A DNA stretch of 64,000 nt, taken from Nymphaea colorata (Eukaryota > Streptophyta > Magnoliopsida > Nymphaeales > Nymphaeaceae). The notes under the pieces are model-generated. The model worked only from the letters and a program-made list of their open reading frames with translations. It had not been told where the DNA came from and ran no database searches. Positions 26,271-38,113 of this stretch are shown in pieces. Each line of letters starts with the position of its first letter. Within the stretch, counting starts at the first letter, position 1. A program made the position numbers and the translations under genes. The stretch lies in the NCBI RefSeq assembly GCF_008831285.2, contig NC_045140.1:18970370-19034369 (forward strand), read 5' to 3'.

Positions 26271-27548
26271 ACAGTAGAGATTTTTTTTGTAAGATTTGAA
26301 TAGTTTTGTTTGAAAATTAAACAAATTCCAAATATTTGTGCATACAAGTTTGATCTATTAAATTATTTTAAATTTTTTATGGACCACGATTAAGGATGCT
26401 AGGGTCTCTGTCTAACTGGTCCCTTTTGCAAGGTAATTTTTTTTCTATATTTTAAACTTATTTGATTATAAATATGTTATTTTTGATAAGTTTTCTACTT
26501 TATCGGATTGTTTAGAGAGTGCATTTCTTGATAATGTTTGGCTTAACATAATATATCATAATTTTAAATCAATTTTATCATATGCTTATGGTCATATCAT
26601 GTATAACCATTTCTTTCTCATTTTTCATTTATCAGTCCGATTTTTTATTTTCCTTAGATTTTAAATAGTTAATGCTATTGGTCTTTATAAATTTATAATA
26701 CTGATATTTTCAAACATATTTTAACTTTTTTGAGTGTTTCTTTTGTTAGCACTTTGTGTCTGCATATTATTAAATTTTCCCTGCCAGTAGAAATTATGAG
26801 GTTGCATTGTACCTTAATTTATTTTTTTTATTTTTCTGAATTTATTTTGGATAATGTTTTATTTAAAATAAGTTTGCTTTTTGTTAATCATCAGAGTTAT
26901 TTTACCAACTTTTGACAATTTATAAAGTGCTTGTGCGAAATAGCTTGTATAATTTTACATTTTTTTCGAAAGAAAATAGCTTGAATTTTGTTTGTTTGTG
27001 CATATAATTAAACTTTTCTTGTCTTTGGAAAGTGTAGGGCGGCATTATATCCAAGAGTCATATATAAGAAGCTAGTTTGAAAATGTGTTGAAGAATCATG
27101 TCCAAAAAACTAACAAGTATTTGCAATATATGGTGCGACTTTGTTTGATATTTAAATTCCAAATCGATATCATACTGTTGGATTCTACAGATTTTCTTAC
27201 TGGATTCCGTTTGGTAGTTTGTTATATTGGATCGGTTTGGCAGTTGAGCCTTTTCATCATATCAGATTATTGGAGTTGGATCCAACGAAGATTTCTTACT
27301 TGTGAAGCATAGGAGGTGGCTTTTAAGGTGAGTAAGTTGGATCTGATTTGGATCTCGTGACCAGAAATAAGGCTGTATGGTTGTCCGGAACGAATATCAG
27401 ATGCAATAGGACGCCTCTTAACTGGATCCGATGCTGGATCTGCCAATTTTAGCGGCCTCGGTTCGTTGGCAACTGTACCAACAAGCCTGTAACGGCTCCC
27501 AAATTAGACCAAGGGATCCGAAGGTCGCTCGCTCCAAACACCGCTCCG

Positions 27549-27555
27549 TATAAAA
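27549..27555 (+). promoter_or_regulatory. TATA box of the tetraspanin gene
   Basis: TATAAAA lies about 250 bases before the ATG at 27803. It is followed by a CA/GA dinucleotide tract (about 27581-27604) typical of plant leaders, so transcription would start near 27580. Confidence 0.5.
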
Positions 27556-27802
27556 CATAGACGCTCCGTTCTCCCTCGTCACACACACACACAGAGAGAG
27601 AGAGTCTCTTTAAGCTTAGTACTGTTGCCCGTTTCCCGTTAACGGAGGATATATTCGGTATTTCGGCAAGGTTACGGTGGCCCAGTTGCCGGGAAAAATC
27701 GATTTTCCGTCGTAGAACACCTTAATTTGGGTTCGCCGGACTACCGGAGGGACGGGGCAAAGCTCCCTGCGGATCGACCGGGAATTTTAGGTCGTCTCGA
27801 GC

Positions 27803-28716
27803 ATGGGGTGCCGTCTGAGCAACAGCCTTCTGGGGATCCTGAACTTCCTGACCCTCGTTACGTCTCTCGGCTTACTCGTCCTGGTGGTGTGGCTGGGTGC
27901 CAACTCCACCTCGTCGTGCGAGCGCGTGTTCCACCGGCCGGCAATAGTGATTGCCGTATTCCTCGTGGTCGCCTCGATCGCCGGCGTGCTCGGGTCGTGC
28001 TGCCGCGTCACCGCCCTCCTCTGGCTCTACCTCGCGATCGCCTTCCTCCTCATCGTCGCCACCATTGGCCTCACCGCGTGGGTCTTTCTCGTCACCAACG
28101 AGGCGGCGGGCCGCGTCGTCTCCGGTCAGGGGTACGGCCGCTACCGGCTGGGCGACTACTCGCACTGGCTGCAGCGGCGGGTGGAGGACGAGGCCAACTG
28201 GGGGAAGATCAGGGTATGTTTGATGGAGGCCCAGGTGTGCGATATTTTGGACGGCGTCCTGATGTTGAAAAACCTCAACGGTGAACTCTCCGGTGGCCCA
28301 CCTCCGCCCCCCCGCAGCCTCTCGCCCATACAGGTTGGTCCTCTGCCATTTATTTTCTTTGCCGTGACAAAAAATTTCTAGCACTGCCTGACGCAAGCCT
28401 CCTGCCTTGATGATTGCAGGCTGGTTGCTGCCATCCCCCGGCAGACTGTGGAGTTAGTGGTGATCTGCTTGTAACTCAGTCGAGCATGAAAAACTCTTCC
28501 GACGGTGATTGCAGTGTGTGGAATGAGAAAGAAGACAAGCTTTGCTACGATTGCAGGACATGCAAGGCCGGCGTCCTCGAGAATGTCAGGCACAACTGGC
28601 GCAACCTCGCCATTGCCAACATGGTCGTCATCGTCTTCCTCGTGGTCGTGTACTCCATCGGGTGCTGTGCTTTCAGAAACAATAGGAATGATAGTCGCCA
28701 GTACTGGAGAACGTAG
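27803..28716 (+). CDS. Plant tetraspanin (TET7/8/9-like)
   Basis: Exons 27803-28333 and 28420-28716 join in phase 0 (CAG|GTTGGT donor, TTGCAG acceptor) and give 275 aa, the usual plant tetraspanin size. Four membrane segments are visible: about residues 9-33, 48-66, 71-97 and 240-261. The small loop has Cys39. GSCCRVT after TM2 and GYGRYRLGDYSHWLQ in the large loop are typical of the family. The plant GCC(K/R)P-type motif appears as GCCHPP at residues 179-184, right after the intron. Further cysteines (CYDCRTC) close the large loop, and the tail has GCCAFRNN. Tetraspanins organise membrane microdomains; Arabidopsis TET8 and TET9 mark secreted vesicles. Exon 1 is strongly GC-rich, unlike the neighbouring DNA. 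The 86-base intron sits at the conserved point before GCC. Confidence 0.93.
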
Positions 28717-30131
28717 AGATGCTTGAACACGGTTGTTTTCTTCTTACAAGTGAAAGAAGTGGAAATCATTCGTTTGGAGATGACTACTTGCAATTCTTTA
28801 ACAAGCCCTTCATACCGCTTGGCAATGTAATATTTTTCTGTATCTCAATGTTACACTATTCAAAGCATATTGCTTCCGAACATGTCACTTGCTCTGCCCC
28901 TTGCATTCATTTGGACTAGACCCTTCGAGCTGTACTTTGTAATGGTTGCTTTCTGGGTCTTCTTTCAACACGTTTTCTGAACAGTTAAAGTGCGGAAAAA
29001 CTTCTGTTGGTAGTGCGAAGTGAAAGTGGTACTGTAAAGTCTTTTCAAGTCACGCCATTAGCGAGTTGCAGACAAGTGGAAATGCAAAAGGCAAGTAATT
29101 CATGTAGTCATAGTGGGGCACTTCTGGAGTTGGTAAAGCAGTATAATTTACACTATCAACAACAGAAACCAATACAAGAGAGAAATAATTCTATGACGTG
29201 CCCACCTCTGTCGCCTCTCTTTCCAAGGATCGGCCAGTCTCGATCAGGCCCACAATATAGTCTCCATTCGTGAGGACTCCATCAGCAGCCGCCCAGTGCA
29301 ACCTAGTCAACTGATGAATAGGGAATCCGTTTTGTAACGGCTCAATCAATTAGCCAGCTGCTCAAGCTATGCTTTTGGTCTCCTGTTTTCTTTCTTTGCT
29401 ATGCTGAAATGACATGAATTCTTGCATACTTTTTACTGTTTCTTGTGTATTAGTAACACAATCACATCACCGAAGAGACATTTCCCAGTAACTAAACCTA
29501 TAACGTAATGAAATCGATGAAATTTTGGTTGTGAGATATGGTAAGATACGAAAACGTAGTGATGTCAAATCATGAATCACGTAGTCGGTACTTTTATTGG
29601 TACTTTTGATTTACTTGATAATTTTTTATAGTACCAATCAAGGGGCCGGTTAGAATAATCTATCCTTTTGGGTCTTAGCGGGTGTAATCGTGTTACTTTG
29701 ACAGAGTTGCAAACGGATGAGCTACTATACCCAAAAATAACACAGATCCTCGAGCTGTGTCTAGAGCATAAGCAACCCTTAATCTCTGCAATATAATCCT
29801 CGACTCCAATAGAATGCGAAGATAGTGGGTTTTGATAGCTATGCGCTCAATAGAAGGATTTACATGCACTATATTGCCAAAAAGAACCAAAACGTCGAAT
29901 AGATTGAGTTTCTACTGTCACCTTATGTGCAACAAATTCTCTTCGACAACATCTGCAAGCTGATTTTTTCATCGGTAAATTTGAGAGTTCCAACACATGG
30001 CCTGTGACCGTCTTTTAGGATCGAGAGAGAGAGAGAGGGAGGGGGCATATCAAGTGCTTACACACGCATCTGTATAAGTGGTTGCTTGATTTCTCCATAT
30101 TGAGAGTATATATATATATATATAACATATA
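28717..30131. other. Intergenic DNA between tetraspanin and small protein
   Basis: The first part is the tetraspanin 3' untranslated region. No gene is supported in the rest. A GA run lies near 30025 and a TA run at about 30108-30123. Confidence 0.5.
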
Positions 30132-30326
30132 TCATAAGATAAAACCCTTGGCTCCCAACGAGTCAGCTTTCTCCATGGTTTCCGCTATCAGCTTCCTGGC
30201 TCTCCGGCTTCTTATCTCCATTCTCATACTCTCACTCTTGTCAATCTTGTTGTAGGTCTGCTTCATTTTCAAGGCCTTCAACTTTGTCTTCAAATGACAC
30301 ACCAACCTCTCGAACTGGCTGGCCAT
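30132..30326 (-). CDS. Small basic protein, 64 aa, plant-conserved type
   Basis: The start is ATG at 30326 and the stop TGA at 30134-30132. The product has 64 residues and is rich in Lys and Arg. The core KIDKSESMRMEIRSRRARK, then LIAETMEKAD (about residues 27-55), resembles a family of very short, uncharacterised plant proteins with a 'DKSxSMRVEIRSRKARKLIxETLK' pattern that I recall from several species. I cannot name it or give a function. There is no signal peptide or membrane segment. It is predicted to be helical and soluble. Just upstream, on the minus strand, CTGTTTCAG at about 30355-30363 is a good acceptor, so the leader probably contains an intron in 30364-30650. The conserved-looking core argues against a chance frame. 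Confidence 0.6.
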   Translation of the reverse strand: MASQFERLVCHLKTKLKALKMKQTYNKIDKSESMRMEIRSRRARKLIAETMEKADSLGAKGFIL

Positions 30327-33300
30327 TCCACCTTCTGCGCTGTCGATATAAACCTGAAACAGTAAATCAATATCTCCAAAGATTACACAAAACCAACATA
30401 AGAAAACTCAATCCAGTACCCAGAATCGCCATCTGAACATTCCAGACTTATAACAGAAACAAAAATAGACCAAAACCTTGGGCAGAACACAAGGAAATCT
30501 AGATCAATATTTAAGAAAAGAAACTGATGCCGGAAACCCTTCTGCTACCAACCGGATTGAGTTATGATCTGCAGGCTTGAATGCAGGAAAGGGAAGATTG
30601 CAGTAAGAAGGTTAATGCTTAAGAGACGGGGAGAGGGAGAGTAGAGGTGTGTGATCACTTAGGGGCTATCACACTTTAAGTACGAAGGATGGGAATCCAA
30701 AAGCAAAATTTTCTACTTCTATTTTTATTTTTTTTCTGTTGGTACATGATATAATTTTTGTGGTAGGAGTAAGACAAGCATTCTCGGTGGAATTCCTCGA
30801 TTATCCTCATACTTTTCGTCACTGTTTGCGTGACCACACAATACATTTAGCGGATTGACAATTTTTGCCATCTTCGCATAGCTTCTTTTTAGTAGTTGAA
30901 AGGCTCATGTGAAATGAACATTCTCAGTAAGTTCATCTCCCCAGGGTAATTCATTTCTTAGAAATCTTTTCTCCTTTTTATTTAGTGGCCAAACATGGGC
31001 CTAAAGTAAACACCTAACATGTTAATTTTAAGTTATTAAATGAGCCACTAGCTTTCGTGCAGTGACTTCGACCTTTGTTACTTTCTTTAATCTCAGGTTA
31101 CAATATCAGCTAAATTGAACTGAGCAGCAGTATATTCTTTCAGAACATTTGGTGGGTATTTAGCAATGGTAGACAGTTTATGGATCACATTAGAAAATGG
31201 AGCAAAACAGTTGGCCCCCAACATGGATACCTTTTCTTTTTCAAAGGGTGAGTGGTTTTTTCTACTGCCTCAAAGAGATGTTGTAACCTTTTCGTTGACA
31301 GAGTATGTTTCAGCACCTTTTATGCTTCTGGGAAGTAGTGTACTGGATCGTGATTGCGACGACGGGATTGATATATAACCCAGATTCTTTTGGTATGGCC
31401 GCTTTACTGGCTAGTGTGCTACAACCCATTTTCCTTTTCTAATGTAGAAAAGGCTCAAAATTGCTCACTTTAATGCTATTAATCGTGTATCTATACAGTT
31501 GATTTATTGGGATGAGGCAATTACTTCTTAATCTCCCAAGATTTACTAAGCAAGCATCACAGTACTGCACAAAGTACTGTAATTAAGATAATGAAATCCC
31601 CTGAAACAATACTGTATTTAATTAATTGGTCATTGTAGTTCTTACACATGCTTAATTAAAAGTGAACTTTGTTTAATTTTACTGAAAAGCTCAAGTATAT
31701 AAGAGGTTCTATATTTCAGGATTGTCTGAAATATAGATACCTTAGCTCTATATCTATATGTGCTTCTAATTATTTACAGATGAAGGGCTTTATGGTACAT
31801 TCACGAGAAGGATGAAATCATCAACAATTTGAAATTCAAAAAATGAGGATGCTGAAGAGATATAGCAGGAATTACCTAACACCAACAATTCCTATTGCTA
31901 TTCAGAGTCACATAAAAACACCAACCTTTGGATTCTTCTATTTGGAATGGAACAGATTTGGTTCTTTCCTAAATGGTTTTATCTCATCGGCTGCTTGGGT
32001 ATGGACCGACGCGCATAGAGTCCAGTCTAGTTCTGGTAATTAGAGATTTTGGTTCTTATACCAAGTGAGGATGTCTTAAATATTTGTATGTTAAAAAAAT
32101 GTTACAAGTAAATGCTTTGTTAAAACTTATTTCAGCAAATAAATTAATTATATATATATATATAAGAATTCACACGCACAAAGTGCATCAGCTTAAGTAT
32201 TGAAAAATGTGTTGTATGACGTCATTGATGTATGTGTTGTGATGCCTTTGATATATATATATAAATAAGCAAGCCGCTACCAGATCCTCAAATTCTTAAA
32301 ATTTTTTAAATTTTAGAGACATAAAAAATAATAAATTAATTGTATAAGGACAAGTATTCTACTATTTTCTTGCAAAAATGTAAGTAAACAAGGAAAAGGT
32401 TCTGAAATATAAAAGAAAGGATACAAAACACTAATACTCCTCAGCATTTCTTTGGTTATTTATTTTTTGTCTGGGTCCTTCTCTAGTCCACAGTGGGCTG
32501 TTGTTTTGGCCAAAAATCGAAAGCGCTTTCATTACGCCCACCAGTCTCTCCCTCTCTTTCTCTCGTGAGTGGTGACCTCACCGGCTCCTGCGCCCGAAAG
32601 AAAAATTGCTGGTGCTAAGTGAGTGGAAAGTACATATAATATGGTCAAGAGAGTAAGGATGATGCCTGATCTGGGGAATGACTCGTATGAAAGAATGAAA
32701 ACGTATTGATAGATGCTTTTGGAAAGTACTGATTGGAAGGAATCTCAGGGAGAGATGAACCATTGCATTGTATTCGATGCTGAAAATAATGCAGTCCATA
32801 GTGGCCCAGATCATCTCTCCTGAAATTGATGTTGCATGTCTTCTGCACACAGAGCTAGTGATTGATCGTTACGTGTGATGTTATGCAGTACTCATCCATG
32901 GCGGACGAGATCGTATATGAAGCAGCCGTCCGTTCAAAGCTCCACATCTCTTAACTGAGCTGAGAACAACAGCCCACTGTGAACTTTTATAAGATTATGT
33001 TCTTGCTCCTTGCGAATGTTTTTGAGCTTATAAATCACGCCAGAGTACCAGCCTGAGCTTTCCTGATATTGTGAATTATTGCTCCTTATTTTAATTATAC
33101 TATGGATGGTTCCTCCCCCAGCATGGGTGCATTTGAATTATATTGCAAACTGTTCATAAGCCCGATGAGTTCTAGATCGATGATTCTGCTCTCATGAAAA
33201 ATGCCATGTTTTATAATAAAATCTTGTGAAAAAAAATAATTGGAAGGATGACTTAATGGCTAGAACAACCATGTTGATTTATCATCATGTTTCATAATTT

Positions 33301-33692
33301 TTATAAGATGAAAGATTGCAACAATGTTGAAGATCATGTCAATAACATATTTGTGTTGGACAAATAGTGCAAATACCCGTTAAAACTCGAATGTCACCCA
33401 TCATAAATAGTTTGCCGACACGAATATATGTAAGACGTTGAGCACAACAACTAGAGTAAGCCCAAACGTTTGAACCTTACAAAGTTAAAAGTCGCTTCGA
33501 CTAGCTAGGCACTAAATATAACAACACGAATCAATTAGAAGAAAAGTGTGAGATCGTTGTGACAAATCACCAACCCCTTACTCATTATGTTTTTCTTTAA
33601 ACCCATCAATTTAGGAGGACATCTAATGATAATTGTGACAACTTTAATAAAAGCAAGGGTCTAGTGTATCGAAAACTGCGAGAATTTCTTGA
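30327..33692. other. Leader of the small gene, then gene-poor DNA
   Basis: The first ~300 bases should hold the spliced leader and promoter of the minus-strand small gene. The rest is AT-rich with TA runs (about 32149-32163 and 32252-32264) and no supported gene. Confidence 0.45.
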
Positions 33693-34105
33693 GGGGCCGT
33701 TTGATGGTCAGAAAAAAGTTTCTGGAAAAAAATTTCTAGAAAAAAATTTCTGGAATTGAAGAAACGGAAAAATTTTTCCGTTTTTCCAAAACCAGTTTGT
33801 GTTTGTTATGGAGGAATTATTTTTCTAGAAAAAAATTTCTTTGTTTGATGGGAATGGTGAGGAAGAAGGAGGAAGAAGAGAAGGAGGGAGGAGGGAGAAA
33901 AAATTTCCTCCTCCAACGGTCACAAAAAAATTTCTGGAAAAATTTCTCCACCCCTCTGGCTGGAGAAATTTTTCCGGAAATATTTTTCCAGAATCATCTC
34001 CAACGGTCCAAATTTTTTTTCCATGTTTGATGAAATGGAAAAGTTTTAAAAATTTGAATTTTTTTTCCTGTTGAACAGTGCTTTTCCTGCCAACCAAACG
34101 CCCCC
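33693..34105. mobile_element. MITE-like element, about 413 bp, TGA duplication
   Basis: The left end GGGGCCGTTTGATGG faces GGGGGCGTTTGGTTGG on the complement of the right end. TGA flanks both sides (33690-33692 and 34106-34108), a 3-base target duplication as in PIF/Harbinger elements. Inside, repeated TTTCTGGAAAAA / TTTTTCCAG motifs form inverted pairs. Open frames on both strands are by-products of these runs. Confidence 0.6.
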
Positions 34106-34388
34106 TGAATGAAATATTAGAAGCGAAGGCATGGGCATGTTCAAAAAATTATAGATTCTACAATTTCAATAGTTAACAACAACAAACAAAACAAAAGGTT
34201 CAATAGGCACAAGGAGGTATTTTATGGGGTTGGCACAACGGATTGGACAGGGTTGGTAGGTGCTTTTTGATTTCTGGTGACATCAACTCTTTGTGTTGCA
34301 AAAATGAAGACATAAATATGCAAGTTGAAGTATAACATGGGCATCACCCTCGAGACACCAAAATAAGAGCTGACACTCAACCCCAAAC

Positions 34389-34491
34389 TGTTATTGTTCT
34401 ATGAACCTGCTTTAAAAATTAAGGTAGATTCATTGAATAATGTTCCATAAATCTACCATAATTTTTGGGGTAAGTTCATGAGACAATAACA
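34389..34491. mobile_element. Palindromic fold-back element, 103 bp
   Basis: Arms of about 49 bases start TGTTATTGT at each end, continue with TATGAAC/CATGAAC, and pair nearly throughout, including GGTAGAT against ATCTACC. Almost no loop remains. Sequence resembling one arm occurs near 13524-13560 (AAATTAAGGTAAATTTATGAA) and near 18900-18985, so it is a small repeat family. Confidence 0.7.
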
Positions 34492-35738
34492 AATAACAAT
34501 TTGTTATTGTTGCCAAACCGGTCCTAAGAGAATGAGAGGAAGAGTGCAGGCTTTCGCTCTCAGTCTGATGATAGGGTGAAATCCTTATCTTGCTCAACCA
34601 GAATAAGCAATAAGAGAAGAGAAAGATGTAGTTAATTGGATGATTTCAAAATGTCCCACACGATTTGAGCATGGGCTTGGCTCCAGTTACTTGGTAGTTT
34701 TGCTTCATTAAGTAATGAATCTTCAATTATGGATTCAATTAGATCATGGCTCACTGATATTCATCATGGCTTATTAAAACTTAACCTGGAGGAAGACCTC
34801 CAGCCTATTTGTCGTTGTAGTATAAATTTTTGTTAGAGGTTTTTATGGGGTTAAGTGTAAAATTCCATTTTTGGAGGAACAAAGTGAAGTAATTTCTTAT
34901 TTAGTTTATACTTTAAACTTTAAACCTCTTATCTGAATCTCATTGTCCGTGTTCGACTCGATCTCATCACTAGTGGAGATCGGTTTTAATTATCAGTTTT
35001 CCCGTTTTACGTGTTTTCATCGAGAAGTTCATACATCCAAAATATATGACACCATTGGGCTCTTTAATTAGTTACCTGATTATCTTGATTGACCTTCAGT
35101 TCATATATATGAAAACCATACTGATCGAGAAAAAGCGTTTTTTTCGGAAAAAATGAGAAATGTGATATAAGTTAGCTGTTTAAGACTTAAAGTTGTCAAA
35201 AAAACGTTACAATGCAAAAAAAACACAAAAAATGACGCATCCTTTCCCGTTTCTTCACTTTTTTTTCTTTTTCATTTTATTCATTTTTTTCATGTTTTTT
35301 AATGTCAAACTGTTCTTTTCATTTTTTAATTTTTATTTGTTTCAAAAGTATTTGTATTATTGATGTTTGTGTTATTAGTTTCTTAATTATTTTACTTTCA
35401 TTTCATTTCTAATTTTTTTAATTTTTAAAAATTTACCATATTTTTTTCTTTTCTTTTCCGTTTTTTCAAACATATTATACTCAAGAAAAACCTCACGATT
35501 TAAAAGGCGAGAATGTTTTTTTGTGTATAATGAACTAAATGACGTTTTCTAAAAAGCAATAACCATGCACCAAATCGATCCTTTTATATTCTTGTTTGCT
35601 TCCATGCGTGAAATCAAGGGGAAGTAAGCGCTCAATCCACACTGGAAACTAAGTAGTCTTCCAGGTTTTACAGGCCAACCTGTCATAACGCTATAGCAGC
35701 TGTTTTCAATTGTAACGAGCACAAAGCGCTAGAGATTG

Positions 35739-35843
<105 letters not shown>

Positions 35844-35904
35844 TAGGTTGTCAAATTGCTGATGCTTGAATACTAGCAAAATGAAGTATCTGAATTCAAG
35901 GGTG

Positions 35905-36075
35905 GTGGAGCTAAGGGAGGGTCGGCATGGGCCTTGACCTCCTTCTTAAAAATTATTTTTAATTTACATGTAAATTTTTAAAAAATTTATTTATCTGATA
36001 TAAAAATTTTGAAAAATTATATTTTGGCTCCTATAAAATTTTGAAATTATTAATTAATTTCTCTCACAAAAAAAT
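35905..36075 (-). repeat. Dispersed repeat copy, minus orientation
   Basis: Read on the minus strand, this contains TTTCAAAATTTTTATAT, ATGTAAAT and AGGCCCATGCC in the same order as the block at 37960-38113 on the plus strand. The pair are diverged copies of one AT-rich repeat with a GC-rich end. I cannot assign the class. Confidence 0.5.
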
Positions 36076-36442
36076 TACATATGGCAGTTAGAAGCATGGA
36101 TATTTATCACTTTCTTTTTTCGTGATACTGAAGAATATAGCAAGCCTATCTATCTCCTTTTTTCCCCTGACGAATGTTACAAGCTATAACATGTAGAAGG
36201 AAAGCTATGCGTACATATAGACTTAGGCTCATGAAAAGCTGTATGCATTCTCAGAGAGAGAGAGAGAGAGAGAGAAAGAGATGCGCAAAGGGTAGTTTTG
36301 TGGGTTTAGTCTTTTCAGCAGAGCCGCATGACAGTGAGTTGCTTGTCTGAACAAATATTCATACAATTTTGCGTGATTGATTTCGATCTCTTGTATCTGA
36401 ACATGTGTGCATACTTATGAATATATGATGGGCACCACGAAG

Positions 36443-36553
36443 AACGTGCCTATTATGATTTTCAATCACCATACGTATGAACGTGCCTATTATGATTTTC
36501 AATCACCATACATATGAACGTGCCTACAATGATTTTCAATCATCATACATATG
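36443..36553. repeat. 37-bp tandem repeat, three copies
   Basis: Copies begin at 36443, 36480 and 36517, each starting AACGTGCCTA and ending ATACGTATG, ATACATATG or ATACATATG. The first two differ at one base. The third is more diverged (ACAATG; CATCAT). Confidence 0.95.
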
Positions 36554-37959
36554 GAGCAAAATACAAGCGAAGAAAGTTAACCACTTTGCAATCTGTTAGA
36601 TGCAGAAATATGAAATCAAGAGAAGAAAAGAGATTAAGAGGACAGTTGCACACAGATTCATCCATACATATATATATATAGTCTACAACAAATAACACTC
36701 AGTGGTTGCAATGGGACAGATTTTTTCGAGCGCATTTGAGAGAATCTGAAACACACTGAAGTAGACAGAAGTGGCAGAAGCCATCCAAAGGCCAACATGC
36801 ACAATCATAAGAGCAGAGCAGATAGAGTCTAGTTTCAGAAAGAAACCATCAAAAATAGTAGTTCAAAGAGGTAATCAAAAGAGTCATAAAGTCTCAACAT
36901 GTGCAATTAATTGAACAAAGAGTAATTCAGAGATTAACCATTAAAAACTGTGCGGAGACAATTAAGAAATTGCAGAAAGTTTTAATACGCGCAATTAGTA
37001 AACAGGATTGATGAAGGAGATTAATGAGATTTGAATGAAACCTTTACCATTGTAGGCTAAATAATGACTTTCCAGTTTGATAATTAAGTGTTGAAAACAG
37101 TAACAGTCTTAAATATAAGGGACAGAATTCTCAGTTTGAAAAGTATTACTTGCTACTTAAAGATGACAGCATTGCTGTTCCTTCAAGTAATTGAACAGCT
37201 ATCTGTCATAAAGAATGAGTTCAACAGCTAGCGGATTTCGATTCTGCATTATTTCTAGAATTCAAACATTGTGCATGTCTAGCGGTTTTCGAAAAGAGCA
37301 GATTGGGTGAAAAGTATCTGCACAAGATTTTGCTGCACATATGTGATTTTGCACTTTTAAAAAAACGGGAAAGAGATTGGCCTTTTCAGATGTATAAACG
37401 TGATTTGCAGCAAAGATTTCCCTCCTCCACAGGAATCCTTCAGAAAGCAAAACCATCAGCAAGCCAAAAACGCCAAGCCTTGAAAGCTCAAGCAGCAGAA
37501 GCTGAGAGCTTGGATTTGAACCAAGATCTTCAACTCCCCTGTTCAATTAAATCACATGGGATCCACTCTTTTTCTCTGTAAGTCCATGTCCAGTTCGTTC
37601 AGTTTGTAATAAAAAGTGAAAAAAAAAAATACAGGAGCACCAAATACTGGTCAAGGATGACAAGCTTTCTTTGTCACGTAGGTATGGTAAGGGTGACGGT
37701 TGGGCAGTCTTTGGCCTTCAGCCAAGCAACTATTGTCCTCGCGCTAAAAGGCTTTGTCTGATTGCCAAAGTAAAATTCTTCTCTTAGAATTTTCAGATCT
37801 TATTCTGGGTCTGTGTTTGCAATTCATTTTATATTTAACCTATTTTTCTCAAAGCTGATACTTTGTGAGTTGGCAAAAATATGGTATGAGTGGCCTGCTT
37901 TTTTCATTGCAACCGCAATGACTGTAGATGAGCAAGACTAATGTTACTGGGGCAGAGCG

Positions 37960-38113
37960 AGAAATTTTTGATGAGGGGCACTGAATTAAAGTTTCTAAAT
38001 TTTGATTATGGTTGAAATATTATTTTTCAAAATTTTTATATAAAATAAGTGAAATTTTCTAAAATTTAGATGTAAATTTAAAAAAAATTGAGGTAGGGCT
38101 AGGGCCCGTGCCA
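37960..38113 (+). repeat. Dispersed repeat copy, plus orientation
   Basis: This is the partner of the block at 35905-36075. Shared landmarks are TTTTTCAAAATTTTTATAT, ATGTAAATTTAAA and AGGGCCCGTGCC. No coding capacity is seen. Confidence 0.5.

Larger units (their letters stand above)
23501..27480. other. AT-rich intergenic region
   Basis: No gene is supported in about 4 kb. It holds a CT/GT microsatellite (24849-24897) and an 85-base tandem duplication (26101-26270). The DNA is very T-rich between 25800 and 27000. The last few hundred bases lead into the tetraspanin promoter. Confidence 0.5.

Noticed and set aside
27727-28396. Long frames of 174-185 codons on both strands over tetraspanin exon 1
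   Set aside because: They are Pro/Arg-rich by-products of the high GC content of the real exon, which has a clear tetraspanin translation in another frame.
37262-37581. Possible tRNA-like T-arm (TTGGTTCAAATCCAA on the minus strand) near 37510-37530
   Set aside because: The 17-base T-arm-like hairpin is there, but no matching D-arm, anticodon arm or acceptor stem could be found at the right spacing, so it is not called a tRNA.
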